A DNA stretch of 64,000 bases from Vanessa cardui (taxonomy: Eukaryota > Arthropoda > Insecta > Lepidoptera > Nymphalidae), in assembly GCF_905220365.1 (NCBI RefSeq), contig NC_061124.1, positions 14,324,501 to 14,388,500 on the forward strand, read 5' to 3'. Both the position numbers and the translations under genes were made by a program. Shown here in pieces: positions 58,401 to 64,000 of the stretch. The notes below the pieces were generated by a model. It ran no database searches. It saw only the letters and a list, made by a program, of their open reading frames with translations, and had not been told where the DNA came from. Position 1 is the first letter of the stretch; each line of letters opens with the position of its first letter.

Positions 58401-58726
58401 AACCTCGAGAACTAACAGGTTATATCCCTTGTGCCTGTAGTTACACTGGCTCAGTCACTCTTCAAACCGGAACACAACAATACTGAGTACTATTGTTTGG
58501 CAGTAGTACAACGCCCGAGCTTATATAAAGCCCTACCACCAAGTAAGTATATTGTATTGTATAATTCGAATAAAACGTAATTAAATACCTGTGGTATCAC
58601 ATAAAGATCCTGTTGGATTGTTTGCGTATTCGAGCTGGCAGCCAGCGATATATCGCTCTGGACTCCTAATTGCCATTCCGTGGAAGACTTCTTACTACTT
58701 TCTTCAAATCCTAACGTATCGTCCAT
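44999..58726 (-). CDS. Divergent SLC6-family transporter-like protein, 14 exons, 625 aa
   Basis: Fourteen exons, listed below, join in frame (1878 nt including TGA) with GT-AG introns. The 625-residue length is typical of SLC6 transporters. Family hallmarks seen in order: Trp60 and the NSVN segment (85-88) where relatives have NGGG; Pro104 in TM2; Pro-Trp at 168-169; the EL2 cysteine pair 172/186 with sequons at 174, 188, 200 and 215; Gly-x-Gly at 381-383 and Pro390; Asp414-Ser415 in TM8; Val-Glu at 426-427 with Glu432; Glu485, Trp491-Val-Tyr and Arg497...Asp501-Ile in TM10. The canonical TM1 motif (GLGNVWRFP) is replaced and about six residues shorter. The TM6 unwound motif is replaced by Thr-Ala-Pro-Pro. 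Sodium-coupled transport is therefore doubtful; this may be a pseudo-transporter or have another mechanism. ATG at 58726 is chosen because an in-frame TGA lies upstream with no earlier ATG. Plasma-membrane location is inferred from the family. Confidence 0.88.
45185..45415 (+). repeat. Repeat C copy, 5'-truncated
   Basis: Forward, well preserved. It lies between SLC6-like exons 14 and 13, about 300 bp from another copy (45722). Confidence 0.68.
45540..45625 (+). mobile_element. Jockey-like LINE 3' UTR fragment
   Basis: Shares the 'gttgtagatg...ggtagt' 3' UTR segment with 44505-44730 and 60430-60640. Confidence 0.45.
45722..46000 (+). repeat. Repeat C copy
   Basis: Forward, full length and low divergence. 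Confidence 0.72.
46621..46928 (-). mobile_element. SINE-A, copy 14 (GTT subfamily)
   Basis: Full length with an ACAACAACAAC tail on the plus strand, in intron 13 of the SLC6-like gene. Confidence 0.8.
46961..47122 (-). CDS. SLC6-like exon 13 (TM12)
   Basis: 54 residues (527-580). A polar loop precedes the last hydrophobic helix, then a Lys/Gln-rich cytosolic end. A SINE-A copy (46621-46928) lies only about 30 nt downstream of the donor. Confidence 0.8.
47668..47841 (-). CDS. SLC6-like exon 12 (TM10 and start of TM11)
   Basis: 58 residues (469-526). The Glu...Trp-Val-Tyr...Arg...Asp-Asp-Ile pattern is the clearest family signature in this gene. TM11 begins at Trp-Ser-Phe. Donor GTACGT. Confidence 0.88.
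48201..48350 (-). CDS. SLC6-like exon 11 (TM9)
   Basis: 50 residues (419-468). Leu-Val-Glu-Ala-Ile-Val-x-Glu-Trp is a strong family match. The chosen donor GTTACT is weak. An in-frame alternative GTTGGT twelve bases earlier would drop four residues; the longer form aligns better with relatives. Confidence 0.8.
48467..48545 (-). mobile_element. Old SINE-A remnant
   Basis: Diverged fragment ('cccactgctcagttggg') about 120 nt upstream of SLC6-like exon 11. Confidence 0.4.
49150..49270 (-). repeat. Repeat F-related fragment
   Basis: Shares 'agtataaaacaaagtcgctt' and 'tttttgtatgtag' with 61880-62175. It lies just outside SLC6-like exon 10. Confidence 0.45.
49359..49471 (-). CDS. SLC6-like exon 10 (EL4 and TM8)
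   Basis: Residues 381-418. The Gly-Ser-Gly-x-x-Phe-x-x-x-Pro motif corresponds to GPGLAFxxYP in extracellular loop 4. TM8 keeps Asp414-Ser415, which line the Na2 site in functional relatives. Donor GTAAGT. Confidence 0.86.
49602..50632 (+). mobile_element. 5'-truncated non-LTR retrotransposon (reverse transcriptase C-terminal part)
   Basis: An open frame of 263 codons (49609-50400) matches the region after the catalytic core of LINE reverse transcriptases (Phe-x-x-Asn-x-Leu-x-Leu-Asn-x-x-Lys-Thr-Lys, later Leu-Gln-Lys-Arg-Ala-Ile-Arg). The YxDD core is missing, so the copy is dead as an enzyme. A 3' UTR follows, ending in a short TTTGAG-type tandem tail (about 50600-50620). Jockey/CR1-like by appearance; the clade is uncertain. 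It lies antisense in intron 9 of the SLC6-like gene. The lack of stops suggests a young insertion. Confidence 0.8.
51303..51438 (-). CDS. SLC6-like exon 9 (TM7)
   Basis: Residues 336-380 plus one base. The Asn-Ser-Ala-Val-Ile-Ile-Thr start matches the beginning of TM7 in relatives. The donor is GTAAAT. Confidence 0.8.
51566..51646 (-). CDS. SLC6-like exon 8 (degenerate TM6)
   Basis: 27 residues (309-335). It occupies the place of the conserved TM6 unwound segment, but the Gly-rich run and the ASYN motif are replaced (Met-Thr-Ala-Pro-Pro...Ser-Ala-Arg-Ser-Lys). Both splice sites are acceptable (TTTTAG acceptor, GTACTT donor). Confidence 0.75.
51775..52145 (+). mobile_element. RTE-like LINE 3' end, one stop codon
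   Basis: From 51779 the translation gives the typical C-terminal tail of RTE-type ORFs (Lys-Trp-Gln-Trp-Ala-Gly-His, then Trp-Arg-Pro-Arg, Arg-Trp-x-Asp-Asp-Leu, and Gln-Trp-x-x-Ile-Glu-Glu-Ala-Tyr). It is interrupted by TAG after Asn-Arg and ends at TGA 52112-52114. A short ATGG-type tail follows. It lies antisense in intron 7 of the SLC6-like gene. Confidence 0.8.
53508..53639 (-). CDS. SLC6-like exon 7 (TM5 and loop)
   Basis: 44 residues (265-308), phase 0 to phase 0. TM5 is followed by an unusually charged His/Asp/Glu-rich loop. An upstream donor (GTATTT, ending the exon at 53518) is rejected because it puts a stop in exon 8. Confidence 0.82.
54135..54250 (-). mobile_element. LINE 3' end (TTTTGAT-tailed family)
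   Basis: Reverse-strand copy of the family seen at 60775, in intron 6 of the SLC6-like gene. Confidence 0.6.
54654..54771 (-). CDS. SLC6-like exon 6 (TM4)
   Basis: Residues 225-264. The loop before TM4 (Leu-Asn-Thr-Val-Thr-Glu-Gly) is followed by a hydrophobic helix containing Trp-Ile. Donor GTGAGT. Confidence 0.85.
55235..55440 (+). repeat. Repeat C copy containing an (AC)n run
   Basis: Forward and diverged; the part before the terminal 'accaccaagt' is replaced by a dinucleotide run (55375-55413). Confidence 0.62.
55375..55413. repeat. (AC)n microsatellite
   Basis: About 19 uninterrupted AC units, 50 nt from SLC6-like exon 5. Confidence 0.95.
55463..55624 (-). CDS. SLC6-like exon 5 (extracellular loop 2)
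   Basis: Residues 171-224. It contains the two loop cysteines (172, 186) and four N-glycosylation sequons (Asn 174, 188, 200, 215), then the acidic/aromatic Glu-Tyr-Phe lead-in to TM4. Donor GTACGT. A repeat C copy with an (AC)n run ends about 25 nt from this donor. Confidence 0.86.
55692..55809 (-). CDS. SLC6-like exon 4 (TM3)
   Basis: Residues 132-170: a strongly hydrophobic helix, then Met-Pro-Trp-Asn, the usual entry to extracellular loop 2. Donor GTAACA. Confidence 0.85.
55946..56073 (-). CDS. SLC6-like exon 3 (TM2)
   Basis: Residues 89-131. TM2 carries the conserved Leu-Pro (103-104). The loop residues Leu-Pro-Lys-Met-Val-Pro correspond to the usual RxPxxKG region leading into TM3. 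Donor GTGAGT. Confidence 0.85.
56418..56470. repeat. ACGATACAT-type short tandem repeat
   Basis: Irregular repeats of 'acgatacata' and 'acgatata' in an SLC6-like intron. Confidence 0.6.
56735..56880 (-). repeat. Repeat G tail, reversed
   Basis: 'aacgtgaaagtaac' followed by (GTCT) units, in an intron of the SLC6-like gene. Confidence 0.45.
56896..57055 (-). mobile_element. RTE-like LINE 3' fragment
   Basis: Same family as 9335-9490 and 27222-27450. It lies in intron 2 of the SLC6-like gene, in the same orientation as the gene. Confidence 0.65.
57195..57440 (-). mobile_element. SINE-B, copy 5
   Basis: Complete reverse copy with an AAAT tail on the plus strand, in intron 2 of the SLC6-like gene. 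Confidence 0.75.
57483..57610 (-). CDS. SLC6-like exon 2 (degenerate TM1)
   Basis: Residues 47-88 plus two bases. It begins with the Arg-Pro-x-Ile-x-x-x-Trp lead-in usual before TM1. The following segment is shortened and lacks the Gly-rich unwound stretch and the Trp-Arg gate. It resumes recognisable alignment at Leu-Leu-Cys-x-x-x-Asn. Confidence 0.82.
57666..57885 (+). mobile_element. SINE-A, copy 16 (GTT type), internal deletion
   Basis: Head and distal end are present; the segment between 'cccacattgg' and 'gaaatttaca' is deleted. Confidence 0.72.
57912..58035. repeat. Compound (TG)n/(GC) microsatellite
   Basis: About 120 bp of alternating purine-pyrimidine sequence (TG with GC and TA units) in intron 1 of the SLC6-like gene. 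Confidence 0.92.
58285..58545 (+). repeat. Repeat C copy
   Basis: Forward; the last part is shortened. It ends about 45 nt from the donor of SLC6-like exon 1. Confidence 0.7.
58589..58726 (-). CDS. SLC6-like exon 1 (cytosolic N-terminus)
   Basis: 46 residues, hydrophilic, Ser/Thr/Gln-rich, ending in phase 0 with donor GTATTT. It fits a cytosolic SLC6 N-tail. The open frame extends seven codons further 5' but without an ATG before an in-frame TGA. Confidence 0.75.
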
Positions 58727-58747
58727 TATTAAATTTAAATTGGACAA

Positions 58748-60024
58748 TTTGAAAAATCAATCTGATATTATTTTGATTGATGTTTATGATTTTTAATTTA
58801 TCCAATTCGAAATAGGCAGAAGTATCAGATTATTCTGCCGATATTATTTTCTATATCAATCAGATTATTATTTTTTAGATCTTCATAGTTTCTCTATATT
58901 TGGAAAATAAACAATTAAATTGTTATTAAAATTTTATATTTTTTTAATGTGCACATTTAAATTTAAACAGGTTTAGTAATCGATTGAATAAGTTTTTATT
59001 ATAAATAGATAATATACAAAGATCAACCACCGTGACTATATGAACAGATTTGTTTATACTTTACATCGGTTTCAAAAACAGCGTCTGAAATTGCTCAAAT
59101 TGTTTTTGCATTTAAATAGAACAGCATTACAAAAATAAGCTAATAACTTTTTGCTGCGTTGGCGGACAGCCCAGTACGCTACAATGTTTGAAAATTGTAT
59201 AAACAGACCGTTCCAACTATTAAAAACTTCGTCATGTCTCTTTGCCAGCGGATTTCCATATTCGGCTTATTACGGGATATTAAAAAGTTTCATTCGAAAA
59301 ATCATAGCCGTTGCTGATGAAATCTTTTCAAGAGAAGTAATTCTTAATTTGAAATTAAAGTAAAACAATATTTTTAAGTTATTTTAGAGTTACGATTTAA
59401 ATACAATCGTATTTAACAGTATGAAACTTTGTCTAAAGGATTTTTCTGAAGGATCATTATTAATGATAGAACTTACATGCACAATACGCTGATACAACAA
59501 TTTGACCACGAATATGTTTGATTTTTATAAGGAATACTACTTCTTAATCGACTTTGAAGAAGGAAAGAAAAAGTCTTTCTATTTGGGCGTAAATTTATTC
59601 TATAGTCATATTATAAATGCTCTTTCATGTTGACCCCTTCGATTCGGTTTCAGATAGGATATATGTAAAGGAATAGAGATAAAACTTTATATTTCAAATG
59701 TTTAAGAAGAGCAACTATTGAGTTCTCTGCCATATCTACGCAGGAGAATCATTTTATATTTAAAAGCGCTGGTAGATATATTTTTAAAGTATATTCTCCT
59801 TTTTAAGAAATTACTAAAATTCCTATTTACCCTCTTATAGGTTGTGCTAGGAGAGAAGTCGACAATGGCGCAAGAGGTAAGAACGAAGTAAATATTAAAT
59901 ATGTAGTATGGACAATTTAATATTTGCAATATAAATATTACACGTCAGAAGAGTTAAAAATCACAAATAATATTGAAAGGATCTTGTTAATATATTGGGA
60001 CAATATATTTAGAGACACTTGGTG
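58748..60024. other. Upstream region of the SLC6-like gene
   Basis: AT-rich. A 70-codon plus ORF (59151-59363) and a possible tiny start exon (59865-59876, ATG GCG CAA GAG then GTAAGA) were noted but not supported. The gene's promoter presumably lies just right of 58747. Confidence 0.4.
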
Positions 60025-60310
60025 GTAGCGCTTTGTGCAAGCTCGTCTGGGTAGGTACCACCCACTCATCAGTTATTCTACCGCCAAATAACAGTACTCA
60101 GTATTGTTGTGTTCCGGTTTGAAGGGTGAGTGAGCCAGTGTAACTACAGGCACAAGGGACATTACATCTTAGTTACCAAGGTTGGTGGCACATTGACGAT
60201 GTAAGGAATAGTTAATATTTCTTACAGCTTCACGTCTATGGGTGGTGCTGACCACTTACCATCAGGTGGCCCATATGCTCGTCCGCCAACCTATACCATA
60301 AAAAAGAGAG
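60025..60310 (-). repeat. Repeat C copy
   Basis: Reverse, full length, one of the best preserved. Confidence 0.72.
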
Positions 60311-60429
60311 ATTTCGGCCACCGCAGTCAAACTTGAGAGAGACCAGCCAACTACGAAAAACATAACATAACAGTGTGCATAAAAACAGGTGCACTATTCC
60401 CTAACTTTCATAATCCGGGGACAACAAAT

Positions 60430-60640
60430 CCAACACGACCGAAAAGTTTCTGCTTCGTACAACAACCATGTGGAATCCGCTTTTAATAGCGGTTTTTCAC
60501 GACCGATTCGACTTGTGAACCGTTAAAAAAGAGTTTCTTAAAGGCCGGCAATGCATCTAGAAGCGTCTTGGCGTTGAAGATGTCCCTGGGTGGTAGTAAT
60601 CACTTTTCGTCAAATGAGCTCTCTACCGACTATAGCTTAG
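60430..60640 (+). mobile_element. Jockey-like LINE 3' end, second copy
   Basis: Parallel to 44505-44730 (Met-Trp-Asn-Pro-Leu-Leu, then Lys-Lys-Glu-Phe-Leu) with the same 3' UTR. More decayed. Confidence 0.6.
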
Positions 60641-60774
60641 AAAAATCGTTCCAACCTGGACTTTGAACACTGGATCTCGAGATAAGTGCCCTTATAGCTA
60701 GACTACAACAACATAGCACTCAATAATAAGGATATTAATAAGATGAGTATAATACATGAAATACACATTTTTAA

Positions 60775-60935
60775 ATGATGAAAAAGAGTAACTACTGAGT
60801 TTCTTGCCCTTTCTTCTCGGTAGAACCTTTTTCAAACCGGTGGTAGCTTCACTTGAAATAGTTGTTAAATGACGGTTCAAAAGTGTTTGTAAAAGCCTAC
60901 TCGAATGAGAGTATATTTTGATTTTGATATTTCAA
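60775..60935 (+). mobile_element. LINE 3' end (TTTTGAT-tailed family)
   Basis: Contains 'gagtttcttgcc', 'ttctcggtagaa', 'gttgttaaatgacg' and ends in TATATTTTGATTTTGAT. Same family as 4965, 42415, 54135 and 63235. Confidence 0.6.
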
Positions 60936-61879
60936 TAAAATGTGGACAAAGATTTTCTGAGAAGATCGAGATTAATTCAGTCTATAATAGTCCATTTAAT
61001 TAAAATTAATCTTACGTACGAAGAAACACTTACTGTAGAGGAATCGGGTGAAAATTCTTAAAACGTTTGCCTTGCTGTTACGCAAATTATTTCTGCTTTA
61101 TTTTAAGAAAATAACTCTCATATTTCTGAATTTAAATTAAATTTATGACTGCTATGGTATTAATTAATTATTATTATTTTTTATTACAGTTTATTATAAA
61201 ACACGTACAGCGTTTCTTTTATTATTGTTCATGCTTGTTTAAAATAATTGGTAGCAGTAGGAGTTCAATAGAATGATGATTTTGATCTGATGATGCTTTA
61301 CACCCAAACACATCTTTATTTTTATTTCACGAGACAATATCATGTATCAAAATCAAGCTTTCAGATAAAGAAGAACAAAAGACTTCGTCTGAAATTACTT
61401 TGTACTGTACCTGACGATTAACATTTCTGATGAAATGAAGACGAGGATTCCTTAATTATGGCCAAGATTCCATAGAAAATTCCAGAAATTTTTAAAACCG
61501 TACATAAAAGTTGAACTCTGGTTATTAATATTTCATAAATAATGTCTGACATAACAACAATATTTTAACATAACCATACAAATAGCACTTTTCCATTCAC
61601 CCCACATTTCTCGGGGGAAGTTTAATTAAAATTATATCAAGTGTAGTGACGTGGCACGCGCACCCTGTATAGACGGACGGGAATTTTTAGCGAGGCACTT
61701 TCTCACGAAATTAGTTCTTGGGGAATTTTACTCGGATAGATAAAGGGATCGGAGTTTTAATTTTAGTGACAGCTTGAACGTTTAATCTTGATCTAGAAAA
61801 TAGATAGAATTAAGACCAGATTTGATTTGGTCCATTAGAGAAGTTTATTTATAAAAACTAGTCATTTAGTTTTGAATTT
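60936..61879. other. Intergenic, nothing recognised
   Basis: AT-rich; 61600-61760 is slightly GC-richer with a 'gtgacgtgg' CRE-like core of uncertain meaning. Confidence 0.45.
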
Positions 61880-62175
61880 ATCACTGCATAGTATAAAACA
61901 AAGTCGCTTTCTCTGTTCCTATATCCCTATGTATGCTTAAATCTTTAAAAGTACGCAACGGATTTTGATACGTTTTTTTGTAATAAATAGAGTGACTCAA
62001 GAAGAGGGTTTTTGTATATAATACATGGAAAATATAGTAAAGAAACACTGATAATTATAGAAGTTTCTAATGATGCTTGCTGATGATGATGCGATGTCGT
62101 TCATAAGCGGTTTCTGTAGTACATTAATTATCAGCTTTGCACACGAGCGAAGAAGGGGCGGGTCGCTAGTTTTTT
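61880..62175 (-). repeat. Repeat F-related copy, reversed
   Basis: Ends 'aaggggcgggtcgctagttt' (the repeat F start, reversed). Its other end ('tataaaacaaagtcgctttc') matches 49150-49270. Confidence 0.5.
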
Positions 62176-62369
62176 TATAAAAATTATACTAGCGGTTTGT
62201 AGTTCTGTAAAAACCTTGTATCTGACATGTATCATATTGAACTGACTTTGAGTAATGTTTTGATGAAGGTCGATGCCAGCTGGTTCATCAATGATATTTC
62301 CTGAAACTACCCTGCAAAAGTTATATAATTTGCTTTATAAGTAATAGTAGTAAAAAGTAGGCGAACCAA

Positions 62370-62520
62370 GAAATGTGCCACCTGATGTTAAGTGGTTACC
62401 AATGCACTACCATCCCTGGGAACTAAGATTTTAGCATGAGCGTGAGATTTACACTGGCTCACCCTTCAAACAGGAATACAACAACACTAGATATTGCTGT
62501 TTAGCAAAAGAATAGCTATA
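62370..62520 (+). repeat. Repeat C copy, internally deleted
   Basis: Forward; keeps 'ccacctgatgttaagtggt' and the distal half. Confidence 0.58.
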
Positions 62521-62529
62521 AACATATAA

Positions 62530-62800
62530 TCTATACATATAATAAAACTGGAGTGTTTGTTTATAATATTAAAATAGCCCTTTTTCTCAATGCACATATA
62601 CGGTAAATATAGCAAAATAATTTTTTTTACAATTTTTGTATTGTGTATATGTATTTATATTCTGTCTGTTTGTTCCGGCTAATCTCTGGAACGGCTGGAC
62701 CGATTTGGGCGGGACTTTCACTCTCAGATAACTGATATAATAAGGAGTAACTTAGGAAGCCATTTTTTTTTAATTTAAACGCGTACAAGGTCTCAGGCAC
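62530..62800 (+). repeat. Repeat E copy
   Basis: Collinear with 14985 and 38735, ending near 'ttaaacgcgtacaagg'. Confidence 0.55.
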
Positions 62801-63234
62801 AGCTAATTGTAACTAAACTCACGAAAAGATCTGTCATCGACTAGTAAAAATAAAGCAAATAAAAAGTAACAATTACTAAAATTAACAGATATTAATACTT
62901 CAAGAAAATTGTTTGACATAATTCCTAAAAATTACGACAATTCAGATTGAGTTAATTCTAGACATTTTTCTTAAGCACTTGTAAATTGAGAGGGATCTCT
63001 GAATCAAATTGAAAATTTTATGTCCAATCGTAAATTCTCTTTACGTGGCTGAAGACACGAATAGCGGAAAAAAATCTCTCGTGAATCGCGTCGCATTCAA
63101 GTCGCGAGTCACATAAAAACATTCTTATTTCTTCCCTTATCAAGCTCGGTGGTGGTCAAAGTAATAAGCTTAAACATGTTTAAGTATTTCCTTACATCGC
63201 ATTTATGCCAAACTAAAAAAAAATCATTAAAGTT
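62801..63234. other. Intergenic, nothing recognised
   Basis: AT-rich; 63040-63110 is GC-richer without an identifiable feature. Confidence 0.45.
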
Positions 63235-63380
63235 TTTTCTAATTTCTTGCCGATTCTTCTCGGTAGAATCTCCTTTCCGAAAAGATGCTTCAATTAGTAC
63301 AAGAAAAAAGTTGTTAAATGACGATTCAAAAGTTCTTGTAAGGCTTACTTGAACAAAGTATATTTTGATTTTGAATAACT
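63235..63380 (+). mobile_element. LINE 3' end (TTTTGAT-tailed family)
   Basis: Parallel to 60775-60935, including the TTGATTTTGA tail. Confidence 0.6.
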
Positions 63381-63614
63381 ACGTAATACTATCTTTTACA
63401 AACTACTACGAATTTTTCTGTATATTTATTTGGGAATTTTACAGTTAGGTGTCATTTATATAATTTGAATTTGTATTTATTTGATAATAATAATCGAATT
63501 TCAATATCAAAAAATGAATGTCCTTGTAATATTTTTTTAAATCTATGGTAAGGATTTGTGTAGACTTTAAAGAGTGTGTGTAGTCTGTGTGTGCGTAATT
63601 AATTAAAATATAAA

Positions 63615-63840
63615 ATAACTAGCGACCCGCCCTGGCTTCGTATGAAAGCAATGCTGATACTAAATATACTGCAGAAAGTCTTACAAAGTTAACTGTTTTC
63701 AGTCATTCTCCTATATATGTATATCATATTTATATGTATATAAACCTTCCTCTTGAATAATAGTCTATCTATTAAAAAAGCGCTTAAAATCCGTAGTGTA
63801 ATTTTAAAGATATATAAGCAATAATAAGTTCGTGTAAAAT
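63615..63840 (+). repeat. Repeat F copy
   Basis: Begins 'actagcgacccgccctggct'; collinear with 8085-8345. Confidence 0.55.
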
Positions 63841-64000
63841 ATGATTTCGTATCTCACTCGATCTACTCCTACAACAGGTACGGTGATGCGCTATTTTGGT
63901 ATTTTATATGATCAAATTCGTTTACCACTTTTCGACATTTCACAATCGTGTTCCGCGGTGAGTTTTGGTTTTGTTCCTACAAAATGACTTTATTATTATT

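Noticed and set aside
58727..58747. Seven extra N-terminal codons for the SLC6-like protein
   Set aside because: The stretch begins with TTG, not ATG, and an in-frame TGA lies just upstream; ATG at 58726 is the first real start.
59151..59363. 70-codon plus-strand ORF, considered as a receptor C-terminal exon
   Set aside because: No family motif, no convincing acceptor and no neighbouring exons.
59844..59876. Tiny first exon encoding Met-Ala-Gln-Glu with a good Kozak and donor
   Set aside because: No downstream exon in phase 0 was found before the window ends.

Overview
This is a nuclear DNA window from an insect, almost certainly a butterfly or moth. It is AT-rich and intron-rich, has polyA signals and no bacterial-type operons. 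It is saturated with repeats of a lepidopteran kind: tRNA-derived SINEs resembling the Heliconius 'Metulj' group, a second tRNA-like SINE, a very common ~270 bp repeat ending in an 'accaccaagt' motif, and 3' ends of several LINE families. The exact species cannot be read from the sequence.

Two protein-coding genes can be assembled exon by exon. Neither shows up as a long open reading frame. (1) Positions 29892-40042, plus strand: three exons encode a 116-residue secreted protein with a signal peptide and two six-cysteine modules. Both introns are phase 1, so each module has its own exon. (2) Positions 44999-58726, minus strand: fourteen exons join in frame with GT-AG introns into a 625-residue divergent SLC6 (neurotransmitter/amino-acid transporter) family member. 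It keeps the overall SLC6 layout, but the TM1 and TM6 segments that normally bind sodium and substrate are lost. The two genes are convergent, with about 5 kb between their stop codons. Nothing seen links their functions.

Layout. 1-29857: no confirmed gene; SINEs, repeats, LINE tails and AT-rich sequence, with one candidate minus-strand exon at 4406-4621. 29858-40069: the cysteine-rich peptide gene, whose 7.5 kb first intron is full of SINEs and whose second intron holds a MITE. 40070-44970: spacer with a composite DNA-transposon-like element containing an internal inverted repeat, a perfect 27-bp hairpin, a tandem duplication and a related short element. 44970-58747: the SLC6-like gene, whose introns carry an antisense reverse transcriptase fragment, an RTE tail, SINEs and microsatellites. 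58748-64000: repeats and AT-rich sequence without a supported gene.

Repeat boundaries are estimates, good to about 10-20 bases. Family names were assigned by reading, not by a database search.
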